From: an uncultured Granulosicoccaceae bacterium
GTDB lineage: Bacteria > Pseudomonadota > Gammaproteobacteria > Granulosicoccales > Granulosicoccaceae
NCBI GenBank assembly: GCA_937957915.1
Contig: CALGNZ010000024.1
Coordinates: 1-42,784, forward strand
Reading direction: 5' to 3'
DNA: 42,784 nucleotides
Below, piece by piece: positions 17,510 through 25,356 of this stretch. The notes under the pieces are model-generated. The model did no database searches, had not been told where the DNA came from, and was given only the letters and a program-made list of their open reading frames with translations. The stretch's first letter is position 1, and each line of letters opens with the position of its first letter. A program made the position numbers and the translations under genes.

Positions 17510-18607
17510 TCAAGGGCGCAGCACAGTCACAGAATCATAACCTCGCAGATAAAGGGTGCCATCGTCACCAATCTCAATTGATCTGACATCATCGGTACTG
17601 TCAGCGGGCAAAATCCATTGTTCTGTGCCGGTCAGGTCCAGGGCGATAACCTCGCCAAGATCTGCGACGAGATAAACCCTGTTGCTGTCGGCTGCCACGT
17701 GTTGCAGGAAGTTGTCGCCTCTTATCGTATACGACCACAATTCATCGCCTGACGAGCCCACGGCGATAACTTTTTGGTCATTGTATACGTACAGCGTATT
17801 GTCGTCTGAGGATACGATACCGGTGACGAAACCGTCGATCACATTGTCGACAGTCCACAGCGGCAGGCCCGCATGGGTTTCGGCTAACAGCTCGCCGCTG
17901 GTGCTTATGTAGGCATAGCCTCCATTGAATGTTGTAAATGCCTTTGCCGAGCCGTTAGTCGCTATGGTGTATTGCGGACGGGCGCAGCTAAGATCTGTGG
18001 ATTTGAGTGATACCCGGTAGGAAGCCTGGTTAACATCGTAATCAAAGTAGGCGCTAACCGACAGAAAATAGCGCCCGGGGCTCAGGCAAAGCGCACTGGA
18101 TTGCGCCAGTTGGTCGAAGGACTCAACACTGGCTTGCACCGTGCCGCTGCTGTCTTCAAGGCGGGTGCTAACGAAGGAGAGAAAACTTTCGCTACCGACA
18201 AAAAATTCAAAAGCAGTTTCACCATCGTCTATATCGATCGAGTACCAGTGTGCTTCTGTCTCGCTCGTCAGTGTGTATGCCAGTTCTGCATCGACCGCAA
18301 TGTTTGTCGCCGTCGCTATGGAATTACCCGGAATCGGGGAGGTCGGTACATCGACTACACATGATGCGTCGTTCTCCCACCCCCAGCCATCGCCGTCGGG
18401 GTCGCTGGATTCCAGCTCACAGGCAGGGGGCGGCTGAATCGCTGTGACTGGATCAACGAGACAGGAACTGTCGTTCTCCCACCCCCAGCCATCACCGTCG
18501 CTGTCGCTGTCCGGAGAAGTGCACAAGTCCACGGCAGTCACCTGAAGAGGCGTGATGAGTATCGAGACGAAGGCGAAAGGATATAGGGAAGCGAGCAGGG
18601 CTTTCAT
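17510..18607 (-). CDS. Secreted protein: GWGW repeats, pre-peptidase C-terminal-like domain, PQQ-like beta-propeller
   Basis: This 365-residue exported protein starts with a signal peptide (KALLASLYPFAF through LQVTA, cleavage near residue 25). Two copies of a short Asp/Trp/Cys module (DGDGWGWEND-SC) follow at about residues 33-50 and 69-84. They are encoded by nearly identical DNA at about 18369-18398 and 18471-18500. A beta-sandwich like the bacterial pre-peptidase C-terminal domain (PPC) covers about 95-205, with HWYSIDIDDGE and CLSPGRYFLSVSA. The C-terminal half has strands such as LWTVDNVIDG, NTLYVYNDQKVIAV and GEVIALDLTG, as in PQQ-like or WD-type propellers. An ACGGAG ribosome site precedes the ATG at 18607. 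A second secreted protein in this window (33370-34926) shares the GWGW module, which suggests a common surface or calcium-linked role. Enzyme activity is not evident. Confidence 0.75.
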   Translation of the reverse strand: MKALLASLYPFAFVSILITPLQVTAVDLCTSPDSDSDGDGWGWENDSSCLVDPVTAIQPPPACELESSDPDGDGWGWENDASCVVDVPTSPIPGNSIATATNIAVDAELAYTLTSETEAHWYSIDIDDGETAFEFFVGSESFLSFVSTRLEDSSGTVQASVESFDQLAQSSALCLSPGRYFLSVSAYFDYDVNQASYRVSLKSTDLSCARPQYTIATNGSAKAFTTFNGGYAYISTSGELLAETHAGLPLWTVDNVIDGFVTGIVSSDDNTLYVYNDQKVIAVGSSGDELWSYTIRGDNFLQHVAADSNRVYLVADLGEVIALDLTGTEQWILPADSTDDVRSIEIGDDGTLYLRGYDSVTVLRP

Positions 18608-18885
18608 AGAAAAATTACTCCGTAATGCTGAGTACCAACTAAATGACTATTTGCAACACTCTGGGAAGTCTAGTGCACTGTCTCAAGTTGGGTAGTTCTA
18701 TCGATCTAAAAACGTCAGGTTCGCGCAACGGAGTTGTTCTCCCACAAATGCCACGAATGCCGCTGCGTATTTAATCACTCCGGACTCAGGTGGGAGCAGA
18801 TTCCCAATCAGCGAGCTAACTGGTTTAGCTGGTTCGATGTTATAAAATCTATTACAGCTGCAGGTCGTGCAAGCGTGGCATCCCC

Positions 18886-18935
18886 GCCGGGGCCTTCATT
18901 TAGCGGACGCAGGGTGTCGGTGACGCGAACCGCAC
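18886..18935 (+). repeat. Dispersed palindromic intergenic repeat, copy A
   Basis: Two blocks are shared with copy B at 33161-33258. Block i is GCCGGGGCCTTCATTT at 18886-18901. Block ii is about 31 nt at 18905-18935, running from GGACGCAGGGTG to GAACCGCAC. The second block can fold, since GTGTCGGT pairs with ACCGCAC. In this copy the two blocks almost touch, whereas copy B carries about 45 nt between them. Related block-ii sequences occur at 35458-35560. Confidence 0.6.
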
Positions 18936-18945
18936 TAACAGGTAC

Positions 18946-19129
18946 ATCGGTCTCGCTGACGCGTCGGGTTTCCATGTGTGGAGAATGTTGCGTTAGCGCC
19001 TCTACGCTATTTCAACACCACCGAGAAGCAATCCGTTTGCGCTGGCGCTATAGACACTGCACTCGAAGGAAACCCGCAGCGTAAGCAAGATTGCGAACAG
19101 ATCGGTCTCGCTGACGTGTCGGGTTTCCA
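18946..19129. repeat. 29-bp direct repeat pair with an inverted third copy
   Basis: A 29-nt sequence (core CTCGCTGACG, then GTCGGGTTTCCA) occurs at 18946-18974 and again at 19101-19129 with a single difference. A related sequence lies inverted at 19068-19090, so 19068-19128 can form a long imperfect hairpin of about 23 bp with a few mismatches. Near-identity of the direct copies in non-coding DNA suggests recent duplication or a structured element, such as a REP-like pair. Confidence 0.6.
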
Positions 19130-19252
19130 GTGTGTTGGTATAGGTTTTAGTTCGCAGCGTTATACGTTCTGCCGCGTAGTTTGATGACAGCAAGGGAACG
19201 TGTCGCTGCCTGTTAGCCAGTCAATGCAGCCCCTTCACGGTGGCAACTGTTG

Positions 19253-20383
19253 CTACATTTTGATAATAAGTCCTTTATCCAGCGGTATAGTGCCAGCGCA
19301 CACATCGGCATAGACGGACACCAGGCCGGGGAGCCCGTCGAGTCGTTCGATGTTAAGCCACGACATGCTTTTGCTGAAAGCATCGTTCAGGAAGCTGGTT
19401 GACCGCTGTTCAAAGACCTCTGGCCCCCATTCCCTGAAGCGTTGTTGAATATGCGAGGGCGCGAAAAACATTTCGCAGCGGTCGCTAATGATGCCTTCGC
19501 GTTTGCGTGGTTGTTCCCAATGCGTAACGCCGACATTGAGTGTCTGTTTCATGTTGTCGCCGAGCAGCGTGTGAAGCCTGCCCAGTAGATCACTGTTGCC
19601 TGACATATCGACAATCACCGACGGGACGTTCGGTACATCAGCCAGGTTGTCATAGGCGATGCAGTTACCGTAAAGGTTAAGGCTTCCCAGCTTGTCGCAA
19701 TGCGTCATCGAGGTGAGGCCAAGTACAGCAGGTGCGCTTGCATCTTGTGCCAATGCGTAGCCCAGACCGATGCTGGTTTTACTCGATGCACTCATGATGA
19801 TAATTTGCTCGGCACCGTGCCAGTGGTTTTCTGTTAGCGCGTCCCATAAACAGAATGAGGTAATATAGAGCGGAAACAGCAGCGCCTGAAGCTCGTCCAT
19901 TGCTCTGCTATCAATAGCTCTGCTATCACCAGCTCTGTTATCACCAGCACTGCTATAACCAGGTTCGTTTGATACCCTGCGGTACCGGTTATACCCTGCA
20001 GGCAATGAGGCTCGGTGTTCCGATCCATCGAAAAACACAGTGTCTTTTATGCTGGCGGGGCGCAGCAGCAGATGACTTGATGGTGGAAAGTAGCCAAACA
20101 ATCGTTCACCGATGTCAATTTGACTGCAGTTGCTGTGAGTGACATCGGCAAATCCCCAGACCGGTAGTACACCCCATGTGTTGCCATCGTCTTCGGCAGG
20201 TGGAAAAAACTGCCAGTAGCCCAGCATATCACCGGCGACTCCATAGGTGATGTTATTCGACGTGAACGCAAAACAGTCTGTCTGCGCGACGACACTGCCT
20301 TCTGGTACAGTTTTGCTACTCACAGATGTACTCACCAGTCGGCTCTGTGCAAGGTTGTCTTTCCTGACCTGGAATTCTGTCAT
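19253..20383 (-). CDS. DUF2855 family protein
   Basis: This 376-residue protein matches the DUF2855 family. Recognisable blocks are VAQTDCFAFTSNNITYGVAGD, YWQFFPP, WGVLPVWGFADV and IGERLFGYFPPSSHLLL near the N-terminus, and SASSKTSIGLGYALAQ later. The latter resembles a nucleotide-binding loop region of medium-chain dehydrogenase-like folds. The function is unknown. Some members occur with polyhydroxyalkanoate or hydrolase genes, and here an alpha/beta hydrolase is transcribed divergently. Between NEPGY and DELQALLFPLY the protein has an insertion (residues about 141-160) made of the pentapeptide-like units AGDNR, AGDSR, AIDSR. These are encoded by a 15-bp tandem repeat and are not expected in the family. 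The ATG at 20383 has no clear ribosome site. Confidence 0.78.
   Translation of the reverse strand: MTEFQVRKDNLAQSRLVSTSVSSKTVPEGSVVAQTDCFAFTSNNITYGVAGDMLGYWQFFPPAEDDGNTWGVLPVWGFADVTHSNCSQIDIGERLFGYFPPSSHLLLRPASIKDTVFFDGSEHRASLPAGYNRYRRVSNEPGYSSAGDNRAGDSRAIDSRAMDELQALLFPLYITSFCLWDALTENHWHGAEQIIIMSASSKTSIGLGYALAQDASAPAVLGLTSMTHCDKLGSLNLYGNCIAYDNLADVPNVPSVIVDMSGNSDLLGRLHTLLGDNMKQTLNVGVTHWEQPRKREGIISDRCEMFFAPSHIQQRFREWGPEVFEQRSTSFLNDAFSKSMSWLNIERLDGLPGLVSVYADVCAGTIPLDKGLIIKM
19902..19961 (-). repeat. In-frame 15-bp tandem repeat (four units) inside the DUF2855 gene
   Basis: Four consecutive 15-nt units occupy 19902-19916, 19917-19931, 19932-19946 and 19947-19961. They differ from each other at only a few positions. 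Read on the coding strand the core is GATAGCAGAGC, encoding Asp-Ser-Arg-Ala plus one variable residue. The period is five codons, so copy-number changes keep the frame. It interrupts what is normally a short loop in the family, and it resembles the degenerate array upstream of the LysR gene at 32053-32214. Confidence 0.75.
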
Positions 20384-20532
20384 GTTGTGCAGTCTGCTTG
20401 TTGTTTGATATCCGGGATAGGTGCAGTATATCTGCTTATCGACTTCAATTGATTTGGTGGTATTCTCGACGCCAGGGCCGCAAGGTACACTGTAACGCAG
20501 GTGTCCACGGGCAAGATAATAAGGAACGCGTT

Positions 20533-21387
20533 CTGAACAACAATACGACTGGCGAGTCAGTTGAGATAATATCTGCTGATAATCACACTCTGGGCGGTAC
20601 GTTGTTTTCAGCGAAGGGCAGTGATTGTGTATTGATCATTCAGAGTGCGACGGCAGTTCCGCATCAGTTCTATCGTCGTTTTGCGCAGTTCATGCAGCAC
20701 AGCGGTGTTACCACGCTGGCGTATGATTTCCGTGGCACGGGTGTGTCCGCACCGGTCAGTCTAAAAGGCTTCGAGGCGAATTGCAGTGACTGGGGCTTAC
20801 ACGATATGTCGGCCACGCTTAATTGGGTTCACCAGACGCTGTCACCACGCAAAATCTACTTTGTCGGCCACAGTGCCGGTGGACAACAGGCAGGGCTGGT
20901 CGATCGCCCCGAGTTAGTAGATGCTATGGTGACAGTGTGTGCACAGAGCGGATACTGGAAATACCAGGGTGGCAGCGAAAAGCAGAAGATCTGTGTCATG
21001 GCGTACCTTTTCCTGCCGTTTGTAACTCGTCTGTTCGGCTACTTTCCATGGAGTAAATTCGCTAGTGGCTGTGATCTGCCGAAAGGGGTTGCGCTGCAAT
21101 GGGCGCAATGGTGCCGAAACTCTGATTATCTGTTTGGTGATAGTCGACTGCCGTTGGAGCGTTACCGTAATTTTTGTGCTCCGGTTCTGGCATACAGCAT
21201 CGATGATGATAACTGGGGCACCGCCAAAGCGGTTGATGCACTAATGCACCGTGCCTATGCAAATGTTGATCGGCAGCACATCGTACCGTCGGATTATGGC
21301 TTACAAAAGCTGGGGCACATGGGGTTTTTCAGACAGGGGTCTGAAAGGCTCTGGCAGGATGTGCTCGATTGGCTGTTGCAGCACTAA
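20533..21387 (+). CDS. Alpha/beta hydrolase (predicted serine hydrolase)
   Basis: The product has the alpha/beta hydrolase fold. The nucleophile elbow is GHSAGG, preceded by the RKIYFV strand. An acid residue is likely in YSIDDDNWG, and the catalytic His is in KLGHMGFF near the C-terminus. The oxyanion strand reads LIIQSATAVP. The group matches predicted esterase-like hydrolases of COG4757 type; the substrate is unknown. The start is unusual: no ATG exists before the hydrolase core. TTG codons at 20398 and 20449 are in frame but lack ribosome sites. A CTG at 20533 follows AAGGA with 7 nt spacing and begins exactly where the domain should start (NNNTTGESVEI), giving 284 residues. I chose it tentatively. 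The TTG at 20398 would sit only 15 bp from the divergent DUF2855 start and leave no room for promoters. Confidence 0.72.
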   Translation: MNNNTTGESVEIISADNHTLGGTLFSAKGSDCVLIIQSATAVPHQFYRRFAQFMQHSGVTTLAYDFRGTGVSAPVSLKGFEANCSDWGLHDMSATLNWVHQTLSPRKIYFVGHSAGGQQAGLVDRPELVDAMVTVCAQSGYWKYQGGSEKQKICVMAYLFLPFVTRLFGYFPWSKFASGCDLPKGVALQWAQWCRNSDYLFGDSRLPLERYRNFCAPVLAYSIDDDNWGTAKAVDALMHRAYANVDRQHIVPSDYGLQKLGHMGFFRQGSERLWQDVLDWLLQH

Positions 21388-21634
21388 TAAGAGTACTGAA
21401 AAGCCGTTTTTCCTTCGGCCTGAGGTGCGAAAATTGCATTCCCCCGTGATCCTGTACCCGTGATCCTGCACCTGGTGCTGTAACGCAGTTCTGTATTGCT
21501 GCCCTGCAAATTTATGAATGGGTGCCAACTTTCACCACTGAATTCAATCACCTATCGACACTGGAAAAGAACAACTAGGAACCTGTGCTGTAACAGGTAA
21601 GCGTCGGTATGAGTGTCCTCGTGTAGACAGGAAG

Positions 21635-23698
21635 ATCTTAAGGGTTTGGGCAATTATCGTTGCCTGCGTGATGGCTGTGCCTGCGGCAAATGCCGGTACC
21701 TGGTGGGATTGCGGATGGGTATACCGCTCTGAAGTGGCGGTGTCAGCCACAGGTGTTGCATCGAACTACCCGGTGCAGGTGAAACTGCAGTCAGCGGACT
21801 TTCACCCGGCCTATACCTTTTCTGCAAATGGTCATGATATTCGTGTCATTGACGCTGATGACAGCACCCCGTTGTCTTTTTTTGTTGATGAATGGAATGT
21901 ACCCGAGCGCAGCGCGATTATCAGCGTTAACGTTCCGCAGTTATCGCAAACTCCGAATAGTCTTTATATCTATTACGGCGACGCACCTGGCAGCTCTGTG
22001 TGGCAGCAGCCGGCATCCGCAAGTAACGCAGACACAACATTTGTTGAATCCGGGTGGAGGATGCACACCAGGTTCACCAATCTTGATCCCACGAATGAAG
22101 CGCAAGCCAGGTCGTTGTTTAATGGCATTGACGATACGGCCGGTGGCTACGGCTGTGCGGTAATTGATACCCTGATCGGGCGCAACAATCGGAATACCTT
22201 TAACGGGCCCAACGGTAACTACGGTCTGCTGACCGAAGTGTACTTTAACGTTGATATCCCGGGTGTGTGGGAATTTAGAATGGGCAGCGACTTTGGGCGT
22301 GGCGGCGGGCTTTTTGTTGATGGTCAGTCTCTGGACGAACGCTGGAACGAAGACCTGTGGTGGGCAAACAACTACAACCACCCTGATGTTCTTACCGGCA
22401 GTATTCACCTTGAAAATGGATTCCACCATCTTGAGGCACTTGGCTATGAGGGATGCTGCGACGGCACCATCAATGTGCAGTACAAAACGCCGGGCTCGGG
22501 AACCTGGCTTGATATGGATACCACTAATCTCTCGCTCTACGGGCGTAGCTGCCCGCCTGGTTTGACAGACAATAGTCTTATTGCAACGGCTTCGCCATCG
22601 TACTATCAGGGTAGTGTTTTTTATGACAATGGTAGTGGTGGTACCGCACATGATGGCATTCGCCACAGCGCCGAGGATGGTGTGGCATCTGTCGATGTAA
22701 CCGTTACCGTGCTGGCGACTGGCAGTGGCCTGACTGATCAGACTGACACAGACGGCAACTGGTCAGTTTGCTTTCTGGATGATGCGGTCGGTAGTGATAT
22801 TAATATCGTTGCTTCTCTGCCTGCCGGTGTGCAACCGGTATCGGAGGGCAGTCCAGTTGTAAACACTGACGCGGAGGTCAATGGCGCCCTGACACTCAAT
22901 ATTGCAACCGACGCAGACTACACTGACAACAATATAGGTGTAGTGAAGATTCCTGAATTACGTCCGGATCGAGTGCTGTCACTGGTTGCCGGCACTTCAA
23001 AATCGATGACGCACACTTACACCGCAACCACAACAGCCGATCTATCCTTTCAAATATCCACGGCAAGTCAGTTCCCCGCTGCGGCTTTTGACTATGTGGC
23101 CCACCGCGATACGAATTGCGACGGCATCGTTGAACAACCTCCGTTTGTGTTGAGCAACCCGATGAGTGTGGTTGCGGGTGACACGGTCTGTATTGTGATC
23201 AGTGTGACAGCCGGCTCTGAAGTAGACGCGAATTCAAATTTGACGTTACAGGTCGATGCGAACACCCGAATTTCTGATCTTGATCTGAATTTGCAAAGCA
23301 CCAGGTTCGATGAGATCAGCGGGTTGCCTGTTGGTGAGCTGGTACTGGAGAAACATGTCTGCAATATATCGAATAGCAGTTGCGATGTGCTGTTAGAGAA
23401 CGATTTTTCCTACTACAACGCTGGCATGCCAGGGGACAGGCTGGTGTACAGAGTTACCTTCCAGACCGTCGATAACAGTGTGTCCGAGGTGACAATAACA
23501 GATTCAATACCGTCGTATACGTCGCTTGAGCCGCTGAGTATCTCGATGCATAAAGCGCCAGCCGGGGTCAGTTGTAATCTGACAAGCCCGGTAGATCAAA
23601 GCGTCTCCGAATACCGCGGTGAGATCGAGTGGAGCTGCATCGGTACTGTCAATGCTCTTGATTCAGGCGAGTTTTCATTTACCGTGGTGGTTGATTAG
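21635..23698 (+). CDS. Large secreted DUF2341 protein with PA14-like and Ig-like/DUF11-like domains
   Basis: This exported multidomain protein is about 687 residues. A DUF2341 domain is recognisable after the signal peptide (YRSEVAVSAT, VRLQ-like strands, LYIYYGD). A PA14-like domain follows, with WEFRMGSDFGRGGGLFVDG and GFHHLEALGYEGCCDG. Next come an SdrD-B/CarboxypepD-like module (GSVFYDNGSGGTAHDG, DTDGNWSVCFLDD) and C-terminal DUF11-like repeats (GDRLVYRVTFQT, VTITDSIP). Such architectures belong to surface or extracellular adhesion proteins. The first standard start codons are GTG 21668 and ATG 21671, but they would delete most of the signal peptide. The hydrophobic core LRVWAIIVACVMAVPAANA begins upstream, where the frame has only ATC (21635), ATT (21653) and similar codons. 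I give 21635 as the inferred start. The true start may be non-AUG or damaged. No sorting signal is evident at the C-terminus. Confidence 0.7.
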   Translation: MLRVWAIIVACVMAVPAANAGTWWDCGWVYRSEVAVSATGVASNYPVQVKLQSADFHPAYTFSANGHDIRVIDADDSTPLSFFVDEWNVPERSAIISVNVPQLSQTPNSLYIYYGDAPGSSVWQQPASASNADTTFVESGWRMHTRFTNLDPTNEAQARSLFNGIDDTAGGYGCAVIDTLIGRNNRNTFNGPNGNYGLLTEVYFNVDIPGVWEFRMGSDFGRGGGLFVDGQSLDERWNEDLWWANNYNHPDVLTGSIHLENGFHHLEALGYEGCCDGTINVQYKTPGSGTWLDMDTTNLSLYGRSCPPGLTDNSLIATASPSYYQGSVFYDNGSGGTAHDGIRHSAEDGVASVDVTVTVLATGSGLTDQTDTDGNWSVCFLDDAVGSDINIVASLPAGVQPVSEGSPVVNTDAEVNGALTLNIATDADYTDNNIGVVKIPELRPDRVLSLVAGTSKSMTHTYTATTTADLSFQISTASQFPAAAFDYVAHRDTNCDGIVEQPPFVLSNPMSVVAGDTVCIVISVTAGSEVDANSNLTLQVDANTRISDLDLNLQSTRFDEISGLPVGELVLEKHVCNISNSSCDVLLENDFSYYNAGMPGDRLVYRVTFQTVDNSVSEVTITDSIPSYTSLEPLSISMHKAPAGVSCNLTSPVDQSVSEYRGEIEWSCIGTVNALDSGEFSFTVVVD

Positions 23699-23699
23699 T

Positions 23700-23739
23700 C
23701 CAGGCTGGTAACGCCGCTTACAGGCCGGTAGCAGCCTGG
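23700..23739. terminator. Hairpin between convergent genes
   Basis: CCAGGCTG at 23700-23707 pairs perfectly with CAGCCTGG at 23732-23739. The 24-nt loop can itself pair in part. It occupies the 48-bp gap between the stops of the convergent DUF2341 and SDR genes, the right place for a bidirectional terminator. No T-run is present, so confidence is moderate. Confidence 0.4.
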
Positions 23740-23746
23740 TCAGTGC

Positions 23747-24451
23747 CTACACCGATGCTGTTAAACCGCCATCAACCCGAAGGTTCTGACCCATCACATA
23801 GGTCGAACCGGAGCCGATCAGGAAAGCAATCGTCTCTGATAGTTCGCGGACTTGTGCATAGCGGCCAGCGGGTATTCGAGCCACCCGGTCCTCTTTCTCT
23901 GGCAGGCTGTCAATAAAGCCAGGCAATACATTGTTCATGCGAATGCCTTCAGCAGCATACTGATTGGTGAACAGCTTCGTATAGCCGGCCAATGCCGCAC
24001 GAAAAATCGCAGACGTCGGGAAGTCTGCGTCGGGTTCGAAGGCGGCGAAAGTAGAGATATTTACGATAGAGCCCGATTGCTGCTTTTGCATAATTGGCAG
24101 CACCAGTCGCGTCATTCGAACAACGTTCAGCATGTAGTAGTCCATGCCAAGGTGCCAGTCTTCGTCGCTGATCTCCATAACCGGCCCTTTGGGGCCGTGG
24201 CCAGTGCAATTGACGACGCCGTCTATTCGACCGTACCTGTCCATTGACAGGCTGACGAATTTTTCCAGATCTGAAACCTCAAGGTTTGACCCGGTGTAGC
24301 CGAGCCCGCCCAGTTCCTTGCCGAGTGCTTCGCCTTTGCCAGACGCAGACATGATCGCGACGTCATAGCCCTTTTCTGCCAGTGTGCGTGCCGAGTCGGC
24401 GCCGATGCCGCTTCCGCCAGCTACTATCAGCGCTACTGGTTTGTTGCTCAT
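23747..24451 (-). CDS. Atypical short-chain dehydrogenase/reductase
   Basis: This 234-residue SDR protein is the last gene of a six-gene operon. The nucleotide-binding loop AGGSGIG is at 11-17, the structural Asn at about 109 (MLNVV), the active-site Ser at 133 (NISTFAA), and the C-terminal NLRVDGG is typical. The usual catalytic YxxxK is not present: where it should lie (FPTSAIFRAAL) Ser147 and Arg151 replace Tyr and Lys. It may therefore have a different mechanism or a non-catalytic role. ATG at 24451 has AAGGAA 7 nt upstream. A longer frame to 24484 lacks a ribosome site. The gene begins 33 bp after the uronate-dehydrogenase-like gene. The substrate is unknown, but context links it to the hydantoinase pathway. 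Confidence 0.82.
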   Translation of the reverse strand: MSNKPVALIVAGGSGIGADSARTLAEKGYDVAIMSASGKGEALGKELGGLGYTGSNLEVSDLEKFVSLSMDRYGRIDGVVNCTGHGPKGPVMEISDEDWHLGMDYYMLNVVRMTRLVLPIMQKQQSGSIVNISTFAAFEPDADFPTSAIFRAALAGYTKLFTNQYAAEGIRMNNVLPGFIDSLPEKEDRVARIPAGRYAQVRELSETIAFLIGSGSTYVMGQNLRVDGGLTASV

Positions 24452-24484
24452 GATGGTTCCTTCTGTGTTTTTAGCTGTTTGCAA

Positions 24485-25321
24485 TTAGACTTTTTTAGTA
24501 TCGTCGACGATATTCATTTGTGCCGTGCCACTGTTGCCCAGTTCCACTGAAGCGAATGGTCCGCCGTGACACATATGCCCGGGGTCCTGCGGATCCATCG
24601 GTGGCTCATCAGCCAGAATTTGCTCGGCGTATTGTTCGGCATTGTCTTTGGGTTGATAGCCAAGAAAGTGCGCTTTTGAGTTATCGACAGGCGCACGGTC
24701 GTTGTCGGACACACCATAGATGACACTAAAACCGGTGACCGGTGTCTCGATGCAGCGTTTGGTCAGTAAAATCAGATCGTCGTAGGACAGCCATGACCCG
24801 AGTGCTCTTGCGTTGGTCACCTGCGCGCACGAGAGTATTCGCATATGAACACTCTCAAGGCCGCGTTTGTCCCAGTACATACTGCCAAGGTCTTCCGCAA
24901 AACATTTGGCCAGTCCGTAGAATGTATCCGGTCGGTGGCGTACTTCGGTATCGATGAATTGGTTTTTCGGATGCATGCCAACCGCATGGATAGAGCTCGC
25001 GTAGACCACTCGACGCAAGCCATTGCGATATGCAGACTCCCAGATGTTGTAAGCGCCAACAAAGTTCGGGCCGAGTAATTGTTCGAAGGGTGCTTCGTCG
25101 GCAACTGCGCCCATATGCACAACCATTTCGGCGCCTTTCAAAACGCTTAACATATCATCGAGACTGGCCAGATCGCCTTTTTGATAGCTCTCGCCTTTGT
25201 ACAGAGTGCCTATGTCATCTGCGATATCCGTTGATACCAGTTCGTCTGCCATCTTTGACAGCGGCTCTCGCAGGTAAGAACCAAGACGGCCGGCCGCGCC
25301 GGTCAATACTATTTTCTTCAT
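24485..25321 (-). CDS. NAD-dependent epimerase/dehydratase family, uronate dehydrogenase-like
   Basis: This 278-residue extended SDR has TGAAGRLG at 7-14 for NAD binding, the catalytic Ser in YASSIHAVG (Ser109/110), and an intact Tyr135/Lys139 in FYGLAKCF. The segments SIHAVGMHP, DTEVRHRPD, GLAKCFAEDL, SWLSYDD and VSDNDRAPVDNSKAHFLGY closely follow the layout of bacterial uronate dehydrogenase (Udh). Udh oxidises the anomeric carbon of galacturonate or glucuronate to an aldarolactone. A sugar-acid or sugar-like hemiacetal substrate is thus the best guess, but none of the other expected hexuronate genes (KdgD, GarD, transporters) is here. It is spaced 35 bp from the upstream aminotransferase gene and 33 bp from the downstream SDR gene, so it is operonic. 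Confidence 0.8.
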   Translation of the reverse strand: MKKIVLTGAAGRLGSYLREPLSKMADELVSTDIADDIGTLYKGESYQKGDLASLDDMLSVLKGAEMVVHMGAVADEAPFEQLLGPNFVGAYNIWESAYRNGLRRVVYASSIHAVGMHPKNQFIDTEVRHRPDTFYGLAKCFAEDLGSMYWDKRGLESVHMRILSCAQVTNARALGSWLSYDDLILLTKRCIETPVTGFSVIYGVSDNDRAPVDNSKAHFLGYQPKDNAEQYAEQILADEPPMDPQDPGHMCHGGPFASVELGNSGTAQMNIVDDTKKV

Positions 25322-25356
25322 GTGGCAACTCTGATCAGGTTAATGTTGAATTTTTT

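Larger units (their letters stand above)
18608..19252. other. Intergenic stretch of 645 bp rich in short palindromic repeats
   Basis: No convincing gene is present; the open frames run through repeats. The upstream part should carry the promoter of the secreted GWGW-repeat gene. From 18881 onwards the sequence is repetitive. It holds a CCCCG/CGGGG-type palindrome, a palindromic element shared with 33161-33258, and three related copies of a TCGCTGACG-CGGGTTTCC sequence, two direct and one inverted. This pattern fits a cluster of REP-like elements or the remains of a small non-autonomous repeat. Confidence 0.55.

Noticed and set aside
18734..19084. 116-codon plus-strand frame in the 645-bp gap
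   Set aside because: It passes through the palindromic repeats and has no family features or ribosome site.
19902..19961. CRISPR array
   Set aside because: Units are 15 bp, directly adjacent and in frame within a gene, with no spacers and no cas genes.
21941..22666. 241-codon open frame on the minus strand opposite the DUF2341 gene
   Set aside because: Composition looks random (many Arg, Thr, Cys runs), and the plus-strand frame shows clear DUF2341 and PA14-like domains.
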